Shown here piece by piece: positions 7,474 to 15,207 of a DNA stretch of 17,591 bases. Source of the stretch: Candidatus Aenigmatarchaeota archaeon. GTDB taxonomy: Archaea > Aenigmatarchaeota > Aenigmatarchaeia > QMZP01. The position numbers and the translations under genes are program-made. Positions within the stretch are counted from its first letter, which is position 1. Each line of letters begins with the position of its first letter. The DNA lies in assembly GCA_016198605.1 (NCBI GenBank), contig JACQIG010000086.1, positions 1 to 17,591 on the forward strand, in the 5' to 3' direction. The notes under the pieces were generated by a model. It was not told the origin of the DNA. It saw nothing but the letters and a program-made list of their open reading frames with translations, and searched no databases.

Positions 7474-8208
7474 ATGAAGCTGAAATTCGTGGCCGGCGAG
7501 CCTGCCCTGATGCTGGGCAGCACGCTGGTCATATCCGACCTGCACATAGGCATCGAGCACGAGTATTTTGAGGCAGGGATAAGGATACCCTCCCAGACCG
7601 AGAAGCTGGTGAAGAGGCTGGACAATATCCTGGAAGCGGCAAAAGCCAAAAGGATGCTGATACTGGGCGATGTCAAGCACAAGATAACCGGCACTAGCTG
7701 GCAGGAGGAGAGGGACCTGCCTGCCTTCTTTTCCCACTTCTCAAAAAAAGTCAAAACAGAGATCGTGCTTGGGAATCATGATCCCCTGATAGAAAGGATA
7801 TTGCCTAAAAATGTTGTTATTCATCCCACATCAGGGATGCTTATAGGCGATTATTATCTGTGCCACGGGCATGCGTGGCCGGGCGGGGGGTTTGAGAAGG
7901 CAAAATGTGTCCTGGCCGGCCACAACCAGCCCATGATAGAACTGAAAGACAGGCTAGGCTACAGGTGGGTGGAGCAGGTGTGGGTCAAGGCCAGGCTCAA
8001 GAAATCAAGCGGATTAAAGGCAAGGTTCCCCTCTATGGGTAAGCCGCCGAAGCTGATAATACTCCCGGCGTTCAATGAGCTCTCCGGCGGCGTCTGCGTA
8101 AACAGGGAGAAGGAGCTTATGGGGCCTGTGGCAAAGGCAGCCGACATGCGCAATGCGCGCATCTACCTGCTTGACGGGACCTATCTTGGCGAGCTCAGGC
8201 ACTTGTGA
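7474..8208 (+). CDS. SbcD-related archaeal metallophosphoesterase (PdeM-like)
   Basis: This is a 244-residue calcineurin-like phosphoesterase with all the expected metal-binding motifs: DLH (22-24), GD (65-66), GNHD (100-103), CHGHAWPG (130-137) and AGHNQP (148-153). The late PAFNELSGGVCVN stretch (198-210) is typical of the SbcD-related archaeal and ligase-associated PdeM family. Family members are two-metal nucleases or phosphodiesterases and are often encoded next to Lhr-type helicases. Here the Lhr gene begins about 4.7 kb away, with two genes between. Length matches the family (about 220-245). The start at 7474 leaves a normal first beta strand. Cytoplasmic; a role in DNA repair or RNA processing is inferred from family and context. 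Confidence 0.88.
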   Translation: MKLKFVAGEPALMLGSTLVISDLHIGIEHEYFEAGIRIPSQTEKLVKRLDNILEAAKAKRMLILGDVKHKITGTSWQEERDLPAFFSHFSKKVKTEIVLGNHDPLIERILPKNVVIHPTSGMLIGDYYLCHGHAWPGGGFEKAKCVLAGHNQPMIELKDRLGYRWVEQVWVKARLKKSSGLKARFPSMGKPPKLIILPAFNELSGGVCVNREKELMGPVAKAADMRNARIYLLDGTYLGELRHL

Positions 8209-8216
8209 GTCTGGAA

Positions 8217-8224
8217 CTATAAAT
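8217..8224 (+). promoter_or_regulatory. TATA box of the four-TM protein gene
   Basis: CTATAAAT is centred 27 bases before the ATG at 8248, which predicts transcription starting at or one base before the start codon. It lies just after the phosphoesterase stop (8206-8208), so this gene need not depend on read-through. Confidence 0.5.
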
Positions 8225-8247
8225 CCCGGCTCTAAGCAATATATAAT

Positions 8248-8724
8248 ATGCCCGCCAGTGATATCGCACACCCCAAGACGGAACGGTTACTTCTGCTTGT
8301 CCTCTACGTCCTCATCTTCGTCATGTTCTTCTCCATAGTCTATGCGAGCATTATATACCTCCTGCCCATCCTGGGCATAATCATACCCGTGTTCCTGGCA
8401 ATAGCCGTGGCGCTGATAGTGTTCGCAAAGGTGAGGCTCAAGTTTGACCTGTTCAGCTGGCTCGTGTGGTTCATGAAGGCCTTCTTCAGGCCCATGAAAA
8501 AGAACAGGTCCTATGAGGCAGCGACGCAGCACCTTGTTGACATAATAGACATACTCCTTGTGAAATGGGTCGTGTCGCAGCTCATATGGATAGTTGTCGT
8601 CGTCTTCTTCAGGCTTGACAGGGTACTCGGCAGGTTCACGTTCTTCTTCACCTTCATCCCCTCAATAATACTGCTGGTGGTGGTCACTGCATGGCCCATG
8701 ATAAAGGGGAGGGATAAGAAGTGA
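8248..8724 (+). CDS. Four-TM integral membrane protein of unknown function
   Basis: The 158-residue protein is strongly hydrophobic. Likely membrane segments are at 13-35, 37-60, 101-121 and 129-150. A basic loop at about 61-100 includes KVRLKFDLF and RPMKKNRSYEA, and the C-terminus is a charged KGRDKK tail. By the positive-inside rule the loop between TM2 and TM3 and both ends are cytoplasmic. I do not recognise a family. The 39-base spacing after the phosphoesterase and a well-placed TATA box suggest independent expression, though read-through from upstream is possible. It converges on the minus-strand barrel-like gene. The 82 bases between them (8725-8806) hold only a T-rich stretch at about 8773-8797 that could end the plus-strand transcript. 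Confidence 0.75.
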   Translation: MPASDIAHPKTERLLLLVLYVLIFVMFFSIVYASIIYLLPILGIIIPVFLAIAVALIVFAKVRLKFDLFSWLVWFMKAFFRPMKKNRSYEAATQHLVDIIDILLVKWVVSQLIWIVVVVFFRLDRVLGRFTFFFTFIPSIILLVVVTAWPMIKGRDKK

Positions 8725-8806
8725 GCTGCTTTCTGGTAAGCTCGAATGCATAAATTACATGATCATCAATGTCTTCCGGTTTTCTTCTATGATTTTGTGG
8801 GCATAA

Positions 8807-9901
8807 CTAGAATTTCATGCGCATCCTTAAGGAAGCGTCAAATCCGTTATCATTAAAATCATAGCCTAACCCGACCAGGAACTTCACCTTGTCTGATGTC
8901 TTCCCGAAATCAACGCTAACCCTGTCAACATCTATGCCATCCTCTTCCATGCTCCTGTCTCCAAGATCAGCCCCAATCCAGTAATAATCATTCAGGTAAG
9001 CCACGCTCTGCAGGTCTAATGAAGTAACGTCACCGTTCTCAGTCCTATCAAGCTGTATGCCGCCCCCCTTGATCCTCCATGCCACCGGCGGGACTATGTA
9101 CCTGAGGGGATTGTCCCTTATTTTCACTGCTGCCGGGCTGAATACAGATCCGTCATGCAATAAGAACCACGAGTCCTCTTTGGTGAGGGAATAATATCCG
9201 TCTCTTGTGTCAAAGCCCAGTATAACCTGGTCTTTCCTGAAGTACCCCTCTTCAAAATCAGTTATGTTAAGATAACGTGCGGCGAATCCGGAATTGCTTG
9301 GCAGGGAGACGACAGATAACAGGTCGCCTTGTGACTTTCTTGTGCCCACAAAAATGCCAGGCTTTTCAAAATATTTCCATGCGCTGCCTTCAACCTCGCT
9401 TTTGTTTTCCGTCCCGCTCAAGTAATTATGAAGGTAATTAAGAGAAAAGCCATAGCCCTGCAGCCTGTTGTACATGACGCCTCCATGGAATACGCCTTCA
9501 TCACCGATGCCTGCATCAATCAAGAATTTCTTTGGAAGCTCCTGGAAAACTTTTATTTCGCCGTCACTTCCCGCGCCGTTATCCGCTCCGTAAGCCAAGA
9601 TCTCCATGCCCTTAAGCGGCTTCAGCGAAGCAGTGAAGATGGTCCTGGGCTTTGAACCTTCGCGTGAAATATTGTTCAGTCCTGCAGAAAAAACGCCGCC
9701 AGAGTAGATAAAATTGTTTTCAGTCTGCGGGGATTCCTCCCTTATTGAGGTATTCGTATAAAAATCAAACCTGTCCTGGCCACTGTTTGCATATGCCGGC
9801 GGCAGGCTGCATGACAATGCAAGCAGGCCAGCAGCCAATGCTGACCTTAAAGATTTGTAAATCCCGGCACCGCTGCGGTGTGGTTGGTCACTGTTTTCCA
9901 T
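8807..9901 (-). CDS. Secreted beta-barrel-like (outer-membrane-protein-like) protein, unknown function
   Basis: The protein has 364 residues. A signal peptide (hydrophobic core about 19-32, cleavage after PPAYA at 38) leads into a body made almost entirely of short amphipathic strands. Examples are GYGFSLNYLHNYL, DQVILGFDTRDGYYSL, KVKFLVGLGYDF and a last strand DASLRMRMKF that ends in Phe at the C-terminus. Alternating hydrophobic residues, aromatic girdles, polar turns and a terminal Phe are the hallmarks of Gram-negative outer-membrane barrels, which is surprising in an archaeon. No specific family is recognised and no C-terminal anchor is present. Two hand-counted 60-base samples of the gene give 43% and 45% G+C, against 57% in a sample of the adjacent helicase gene, so it may have been acquired by transfer. 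The start at 9901 is supported by a TATA box about 25 bases upstream. Confidence 0.75.
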   Translation of the reverse strand: MENSDQPHRSGAGIYKSLRSALAAGLLALSCSLPPAYANSGQDRFDFYTNTSIREESPQTENNFIYSGGVFSAGLNNISREGSKPRTIFTASLKPLKGMEILAYGADNGAGSDGEIKVFQELPKKFLIDAGIGDEGVFHGGVMYNRLQGYGFSLNYLHNYLSGTENKSEVEGSAWKYFEKPGIFVGTRKSQGDLLSVVSLPSNSGFAARYLNITDFEEGYFRKDQVILGFDTRDGYYSLTKEDSWFLLHDGSVFSPAAVKIRDNPLRYIVPPVAWRIKGGGIQLDRTENGDVTSLDLQSVAYLNDYYWIGADLGDRSMEEDGIDVDRVSVDFGKTSDKVKFLVGLGYDFNDNGFDASLRMRMKF

Positions 9902-9922
9902 GGAACTAATAGCTCAGTTAGC

Positions 9923-9929
9923 TTTTTAA
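9923..9929 (-). promoter_or_regulatory. TATA-like box of the barrel-like protein gene
   Basis: TTAAAAA on the minus strand is centred about 25 bases before the ATG at 9901, consistent with leaderless transcription. It lies in the 62-base gap after the Lhr stop, so this gene probably has its own promoter. Confidence 0.4.
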
Positions 9930-9963
9930 GCCTGTTTCTGATACTACTATAGAATAATAAACT

Positions 9964-12867
9964 TCACCCCTTCCAGAACACCCGCGTCCTTATGTAATTC
10001 CTCTCCGCATCCAGTATGTCCCTGAGGAGGTCGCTGCCCTTGTGGCCTTTTGAGAGCAGCCTGGCCGCGGTCCTGGGGCCGACGCCCCTGCCCGCCAGGG
10101 CCATTGCGGCGTCCCTGCCGTGGCTTATGTAGAGGCTTGCTGTGGTCTGCATCCACCCTATGTATTTCCCCTCCTCCTTTGGCATCTTCTTCTGCAGCAG
10201 GTGGTCGCGCATGAGGCGGCTTGCCTCCTCCGCATGCCTGTAAGGCACAATGCTTATCAGCCTTGCTTTGCACCTTTTGCACTCTGCCTTGTCGGGGATG
10301 TTCTCAACGGAGCACGCGCGCACAAGGGAGCCGCAGTTGGTGCACACCATGCCGAGTTTGGTGTCAAGCAGCCTCCTACTGAAGGCGTCAAATATCTCGC
10401 CCTCGGCCCGCCTGGTGGCTATTATCTCATATTTCCTTTTCAGCCCTGATTCTCCCATTGGAGATAAGCCTTGCACCATTCTGATTTTTATCCTGCCGTT
10501 CCTGATTTCCTCCAATATTTCACAGGCCCTGCCAACATCAAGCTTCTCCGTCATCACCTCGTTAAGCGCCTCATCAAAGGCCGGCGTGCCTGCGTAATTC
10601 TCCACTATCTTCTTTATGTAGGCCTTCCTGTAATCGGCGTCCTTTGACACTATCCCGAGCCTCTGCGCCACATGCATGAACCTCCACCTGAAAAGCTCCG
10701 TATCGGGCAGCGTGTGCCTGAGTATCCTGCCGACATCGCCGGGCTCCATCCCCTTCAGCGTATCAAGGACCGCCTTGAAATCATTCTTTTGCAGCCTCAG
10801 CATTATCCTGTAGGGGTCAGTCTGCAGCCCCACGGAGCCCAGCTTCCCTATAAGCAGGAATGACAGCACCCTACCTATGGTGTCATTCGCAAGCGAGCCC
10901 AGGCAGGAATGTATGACGGCCCAGTATTCCCCATCGGCGCTGTAATGCTCAACCAGCAGCTCATCTTTTTCCGGGACGGCGCCGAACTTCATCTGCTTGC
11001 TGACAAGGATGCACATCTTCCTTGCCGTGTCCGCTGTGATGGGATATTTTTCCGCGAGCATTTTCACTGCATTGCTTTTCCCATGCCCCTCAAGCAGGCC
11101 CTCTATCTCGCTCCTCAATTCCCCGACTGACTGCGCGACCTCAAAAGGCACAGGTATCAGCTCGCCTTCCCATGCCGGTATGGCCGCCTCCATCCCATGC
11201 AGGGGCTCCACGTAAACCCTGTCCTCGGTTGCGGATATCACCTTCCATGCCTGGCCCTTGCATATGAATGAAGTGCCCTGGGAGCCGTGCATCGCCACGA
11301 ACTCGGCGTCCAGCGTCCCAACGGGCTTGTTGGTCACCATGTTTACTATGAGGTAATTCCTGATGTTCGGTATTGTGGTGAGGTTCTCGTAATAATACTG
11401 CCACGCGTATTTCCTCAGCTTCAGCCTGTACCCTTCCAGGTTTTCCGGCGCCTTTTCCGGGCGCTGCTCCCTTGCATCGCTGTTAATCCATATGAGCCTG
11501 AGCCTTTCAATCAAAAGGCACACGCCCCAGAATTCGTCCTCGCTCATGTCCCTGAATGGCCATGCCCCCTTAACCAGGCTGTAGATGCTGCCCAGGGAAG
11601 GCATGTAGCTGTCCAGGCCCATCCCTACCATCTGGTGCGCCAGCACGTCCCAAGCCTTTGGGTAGGTAAGCGTCTTCTCTATCCACCCCTGCATCGCAAG
11701 GCTTGCTATCGCCGTCGCCTCCAGGCAGTCGTCCGCATCAGTGGATATTATCGCGCCCTCTGAAACCCTCTCCAGGCTGTGCCCTGCCCTGCCTATCCTC
11801 TGGATGAGCTTTGACGCCTGCCTCGGGGACATGTACTGTATCACGAAGTCTATTGCCCCTATGTCTATCCCGAGCTCAAGGCTTGACGTGCATATCAGCG
11901 CCTTTATCTCTTCGCTCTTGAACCTCTCCTCGGCGTCGATCCTCACGTGCTTGGATAGCGAGGAGTGGTGTGTGTCCACGGGTAGCGCCGCATCAAGGCC
12001 CCTTATCCTGGAAGACAATATCTCCGCGAACTCCCTCGTGTTCGTGAACGCCAGCACGGATTTCTTCTCCATGATGAGCTGCCTTATCCTCCTCAGCCTC
12101 GCCGCCGTTGCCGGGCCTATGAATATCCTTTCGCCAAGGGCCTTGTCCTCCCTCACCGGTTTTGGGGATTCCACCTTCACCTTTATCCGCTTGCTCTCGC
12201 TCATGTTTATTATCTTCGCATCACCTTTGTGCAGGTTGAAGAATTCCAGCACCGCCTGCGGGGAGCCCACGGTGGCGGACAGCTCTATTATCTGCGGGCT
12301 ACCGCCATTCCCGGCAACCAGGCCCTTGAGCCTCTCAAGCCCGACGGCAAGCTGCAGGCCGCGCTTGCTGGAGACAAGCTCATGCACCTCGTCTATCACC
12401 ACATACCTGACGTTCTTCAGGTGCTCCCTCATGAGCCTGGCGGTGAGTATTGCCTGCAGCGTCTCCGGCGTGACTATCAGCATATCCGGCGGGTCTTCCT
12501 TCTGCATTCGCCTCTCGTATGCCGAGGTGTCGCCGTGCCTGACGCTGACCTCAAAGTCAAGGTGGTTCGCCCACCACATTATCCTCTTCAATATGTCCCT
12601 GTTGAGGCTCCTCAGCGGCGTTATATACAATATGGCCACCGGCTTGTGCTGCCGCTTCATCAGGAAATTGAAAAGCGGCAGGAGCGCCGACTCGGTCTTG
12701 CCGGAGCCTGTCTCTGATATCACCAGGGCGTTGCTCCCGCTGAGTATGGCTGGCACCACCTGCTCCTGTATGGGCGTGGGCCTGCGGAACCTTTTCCCGA
12801 CAAGCTCCCGCAATTTAGGCTCCAGCAGGCTGAAAACGCCGCTTTCCGGGGCTGTTTTCTGCGGCAT
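9964..12867 (-). CDS. lhr: Lhr-type DExH superfamily 2 helicase with C-terminal Cys4 motif
   Basis: This 967-residue helicase is full length for the archaeal Lhr core. RecA domain 1 carries ETGSGKTE (52-59), TPLRSLNRD (83-91), TPETL (133-137), the DEVH box (159-162) and SAT (197-199). RecA domain 2 carries LAFTNTREFAE (272-282), TSSLELGIDIG (327-337) and QRIGRAGH (356-363). A winged-helix region and Lhr-specific domain 4 follow. Near the C-terminus are two CxxC pairs (Cys842/845 and Cys863/866), a likely zinc site, and GRGVGPRTAARLL (925-937), which looks like a helix-hairpin-helix. Lhr enzymes are ATP-dependent 3'-5' translocases on DNA or RNA-DNA hybrids and act in genome maintenance or RNA metabolism. 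It diverges from the MopE-type gene with 49 bases between starts. The SbcD-related phosphoesterase, a common functional partner, is nearby on the other strand. Confidence 0.96.
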   Translation of the reverse strand: MPQKTAPESGVFSLLEPKLRELVGKRFRRPTPIQEQVVPAILSGSNALVISETGSGKTESALLPLFNFLMKRQHKPVAILYITPLRSLNRDILKRIMWWANHLDFEVSVRHGDTSAYERRMQKEDPPDMLIVTPETLQAILTARLMREHLKNVRYVVIDEVHELVSSKRGLQLAVGLERLKGLVAGNGGSPQIIELSATVGSPQAVLEFFNLHKGDAKIINMSESKRIKVKVESPKPVREDKALGERIFIGPATAARLRRIRQLIMEKKSVLAFTNTREFAEILSSRIRGLDAALPVDTHHSSLSKHVRIDAEERFKSEEIKALICTSSLELGIDIGAIDFVIQYMSPRQASKLIQRIGRAGHSLERVSEGAIISTDADDCLEATAIASLAMQGWIEKTLTYPKAWDVLAHQMVGMGLDSYMPSLGSIYSLVKGAWPFRDMSEDEFWGVCLLIERLRLIWINSDAREQRPEKAPENLEGYRLKLRKYAWQYYYENLTTIPNIRNYLIVNMVTNKPVGTLDAEFVAMHGSQGTSFICKGQAWKVISATEDRVYVEPLHGMEAAIPAWEGELIPVPFEVAQSVGELRSEIEGLLEGHGKSNAVKMLAEKYPITADTARKMCILVSKQMKFGAVPEKDELLVEHYSADGEYWAVIHSCLGSLANDTIGRVLSFLLIGKLGSVGLQTDPYRIMLRLQKNDFKAVLDTLKGMEPGDVGRILRHTLPDTELFRWRFMHVAQRLGIVSKDADYRKAYIKKIVENYAGTPAFDEALNEVMTEKLDVGRACEILEEIRNGRIKIRMVQGLSPMGESGLKRKYEIIATRRAEGEIFDAFSRRLLDTKLGMVCTNCGSLVRACSVENIPDKAECKRCKARLISIVPYRHAEEASRLMRDHLLQKKMPKEEGKYIGWMQTTASLYISHGRDAAMALAGRGVGPRTAARLLSKGHKGSDLLRDILDAERNYIRTRVFWKG

Positions 12868-12884
12868 TGCAATCCGTATTTCAG

Positions 12885-12896
12885 GCTATATATAGC
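12885..12896. promoter_or_regulatory. Shared palindromic TATA box between lhr and the MopE-type gene
   Basis: GCTATATATAGC is a perfect 12-base palindrome. Its centre is 23.5 bases from the lhr ATG (12867) and 26.5 bases from the ATG at 12917. A single TATA element could therefore drive leaderless transcription of both divergent genes. Confidence 0.6.
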
Positions 12897-12916
12897 AACC
12901 AGGCAAAATTATAACT

Positions 12917-15100
12917 ATGCACAGGACTTTAAATAGCTCTGTTCTGCCCGCAACTGCAATGCTGATCATGCTGGTCCTGGCAGCAGGCGCGGAAGCTGCC
13001 ATAACCGTGGAGATAGAGGACAGGCTGCAGTTCTACAGGCCAGGCCAGTCCCTGGACGGGATGGTGTCAATAGTCTATGACCAGCCTGTGCCCTCCGCCG
13101 CTTCGGTGGTGGCATACATAGACGGCGCAGCTGTCTCCTCCCAGCAGGCCTCCGCCTATGAGGGCAACGCCACATTCCAGTACGCAAGCCAGCCCTTCGG
13201 CTACAACATAACAGCCTTCGGCACAAGCCTGTGGAACGAGACCCCCCGGCAGTATTTTTCCTACAGCTTCAAGGCCAACGGCACGAGGACTGACGGCTCA
13301 GCATGGTCAATAAGCTTCGGCGATGTGACTCCTGCTTCCGTGAATGCGAGCGAGGGGCTCAGGTTCGTCCGGAACACCTCACTGGAATTCGCACCACCTG
13401 GCGACGCGAAGAATGACACGCAGTATTTTGAGGTGTCCAACGGCAACCCTAACGTGGCCACCACGATGAGGGCCGCATGCGGCAAGGGCAAGGCTTACGC
13501 AAACAACCCCATCACGGATGAGGGCTGGGTGATACCATTGGGCTTCAACCCCGCGTCATGGAACCAGGAGCCTGGCACCTCAAACAGGTTCACAAGCATA
13601 GAGTCATTTGACAACGGCAGCCTGCGCGAGGGCTTCAGGATGTTCGGCGGTCCCAGGATTTTCCCCCACGGGGGCATATACAAGACGCCACAGGGCTCCT
13701 CCACTCCGGTATACCAGCGCTTCGGGACAAACGCGGTATGGGACGGGAAAACGGGCTACATAAAGATAATAAATTTTGATTCGCTGGCAAAGTATGAGAT
13801 TACATACCTGCCCCCAAACGGGCCTGTGCTGTGCGCGCACACCCCCGCGGTGGTGCCGAACTCCACCCAGTGGTCTGTTCCAGCAGCGCAATCGGGGAGC
13901 GTGAAATATCCTGAAACGTTCACCAAGGCTTATTCGCAGCAGGAGCTTGCCAGCCTGCTGCCACTGCCGCCATGCCCCGCATATGTCAAGCCCTCAGCGT
14001 GCAGCAGGCGGGTGGATATGCATGGGGTTGCAGAAACAAGCGACCCTACAAATGGCGTTGAGGTCTCATTTGACCAGGCTGCCCTGCAGGTCACTGCAAT
14101 TGCATCCTCCCCCGTCTCAACCAACATGAGGGCCTTCTCAATAGGCTTTGACAATTTCCTTAACCTGGAGGCTCCGGGCCCGCTTGGCAACCACACGGTT
14201 TCGTTCTCCCTTGTCTCGCAGGGGAACGCTGTCTCAAGCGGCTCCGCCAATTTCACCGTGTGCACAGACAACGACGGCGATGGCGTCTGCGGCGGGGCAG
14301 GCGACTGCAATGACAATGACTTTTCTGTACATCCCGGTGCGCAGGAGGTTTGCAATGGGAGGGATGACACATGTGACGGGGCAATAGACGAAGGCCTGCC
14401 TGTGGGGCAGGCATGCAATGACTGGCCCGGGAGCGCGTGCAAGGGCGTTTACGTCTGCTCCACTGATGGGAGTGCTGCCTGCAATGGCCCTGGGCCTTCC
14501 GCAATAGAGGTATGCGGGAACAACAGGGATGATGACTGCGACGGGCTGGTGGACGAATTCGGGCAGATAGTTGAAGGCATCCCGCAGACATGCGAGACGC
14601 TATGCAATCCAGGCGACACAAGGCCGTGCGGCGGGCCTTCCGTAGGCGAATGCAGGCAGGGCGTCACGAGCTGCATAAACGGCAGGTGGAGCGCGGCATG
14701 CGAAGGCTCTGTGGGGCCGCTGCCCGAGGTTTGCGGCGACCTGAAGGACAACAACTGCAACGGCCAGGCGGACGACCCATCGGTTTGCCAGCCCGTTTCC
14801 ACCTGCAGGAACGGCTTGCAGGACGGGGACGAGCAGGGTGTGGATTGCGGCGGCGCCTGCCAGGCATGCGGCGGCGAGGACACGTGCAGCAACGGCATAG
14901 AGGATTTTGACGAGCAGGGTGTGGATTGCGGCGGCGCCTGCCCTGTCAAGTGCCCTGGAGAGGCAGGCCTCATGCCAATAATAACAGTGGGCGTAGGCGT
15001 GATATTGCTGCTGGCCGCTGGCGCATTCATATTCTACAGGAAAAGGATGCACAGGGGTGCGCTGCTGCCGGGGGGGGAAGGCGAAGAAGAGCTCCGGTGA
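12917..15100 (+). CDS. Surface protein with MopE-type metal-binding repeats and C-terminal TM anchor
   Basis: The 727-residue protein is predicted to be exported and anchored. A signal peptide (hydrophobic core 10-25, cleavage after AEA near 27) is followed by a roughly 420-residue beta-rich ectodomain with several N-X-S/T sequons. A Cys/Asp-rich region begins at DNDGDGVC (451-458). Three MopE-type motifs follow: CNGRDDTCDGAIDE (479-492), CGNNRDDDCDGLVDE (533-547) and CGDLKDNNCNGQADD (606-620). Then come two DEQGVDCGGAC repeats (638-648, 665-675). A single membrane helix lies at about 685-707, with a basic RKRMHRG stop-transfer and a short acidic tail. MopE-type repeats are associated with copper or calcium binding, so metal-dependent folding or metal capture outside the cell is inferred. 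The function of the ectodomain is not recognisable. It is divergent from lhr and shares its TATA box. Confidence 0.82.
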   Translation: MHRTLNSSVLPATAMLIMLVLAAGAEAAITVEIEDRLQFYRPGQSLDGMVSIVYDQPVPSAASVVAYIDGAAVSSQQASAYEGNATFQYASQPFGYNITAFGTSLWNETPRQYFSYSFKANGTRTDGSAWSISFGDVTPASVNASEGLRFVRNTSLEFAPPGDAKNDTQYFEVSNGNPNVATTMRAACGKGKAYANNPITDEGWVIPLGFNPASWNQEPGTSNRFTSIESFDNGSLREGFRMFGGPRIFPHGGIYKTPQGSSTPVYQRFGTNAVWDGKTGYIKIINFDSLAKYEITYLPPNGPVLCAHTPAVVPNSTQWSVPAAQSGSVKYPETFTKAYSQQELASLLPLPPCPAYVKPSACSRRVDMHGVAETSDPTNGVEVSFDQAALQVTAIASSPVSTNMRAFSIGFDNFLNLEAPGPLGNHTVSFSLVSQGNAVSSGSANFTVCTDNDGDGVCGGAGDCNDNDFSVHPGAQEVCNGRDDTCDGAIDEGLPVGQACNDWPGSACKGVYVCSTDGSAACNGPGPSAIEVCGNNRDDDCDGLVDEFGQIVEGIPQTCETLCNPGDTRPCGGPSVGECRQGVTSCINGRWSAACEGSVGPLPEVCGDLKDNNCNGQADDPSVCQPVSTCRNGLQDGDEQGVDCGGACQACGGEDTCSNGIEDFDEQGVDCGGACPVKCPGEAGLMPIITVGVGVILLLAAGAFIFYRKRMHRGALLPGGEGEEELR
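14828..14942 (+). repeat. 34-bp perfect direct repeat within the MopE-type gene
   Basis: The same 34 bases occur at 14828-14861 and 14909-14942, offset by 81 bases (27 codons). Each encodes DEQGVDCGGAC. Identity at third positions, with diverged flanks, suggests a recent duplication or gene conversion of a Cys-rich module. Confidence 0.85.
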
Positions 15101-15148
15101 GTTTCAAGATATCATCCACAATAGCCTTGCAGAGCCACAGCCGGCTTT

Positions 15149-15157
15149 CTATATAAG
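15149..15157 (+). promoter_or_regulatory. TATA box of the GH16 gene
   Basis: CTATATAAG is centred at about 15153, predicting transcription from about 15179. That lies downstream of the ATG at 15164, so translation should start further in, most likely at 15206. Confidence 0.5.
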
Positions 15158-15173
15158 CCACGTATGGGCAATA

Positions 15174-15207
15174 ATTATGCATGGGCGCATATTATGCATG
15201 GGCGCAT
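15174..15207 (+). repeat. 17-bp perfect tandem duplication at the start of the GH16 gene
   Basis: ATTATGCATGGGCGCAT occurs at 15174-15190 and again immediately at 15191-15207. The second copy supplies the first two bases of the ATG at 15206. The unit length is not a multiple of three, so the copies differ in frame. It doubles the leader between the TATA box and the start codon. Confidence 0.9.

Noticed and set aside
6735..7571. 278-codon open frame on the plus strand opposite the HerA-like gene
   Set aside because: It is antisense to the Walker A region of a well-supported ATPase and runs out of frame into the phosphoesterase gene; the composition is that of a shadow frame.
8725..8806. Possible small RNA gene in the convergent spacer
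   Set aside because: There are TGATGA-like fragments but no convincing paired C and D boxes or stable fold; it is more simply a spacer with a T-rich terminator.
9986..9998. Lipoprotein signal in the barrel-like protein (Cys31) considered as an alternative anchor, with attention to the nearby 9809 region
   Set aside because: The residues before Cys31 (Ala-Leu-Ser) do not fit the lipobox, and a better signal peptidase I site, AYA, follows at residue 38; the codon itself lies near 9809-9811.
11741..12895. 384-codon open frame on the plus strand opposite lhr
   Set aside because: It is entirely antisense to a full-length helicase with all motifs intact; its translation is low-complexity Ser/Leu-rich with no domain pattern, and no promoter is needed to explain it.
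14449..15030. 193-codon open frame on the minus strand within the MopE-type gene
   Set aside because: It exists because of the Gly/Cys-rich codons of the real gene; the encoded Ser/Pro/His-rich sequence shows no domain.
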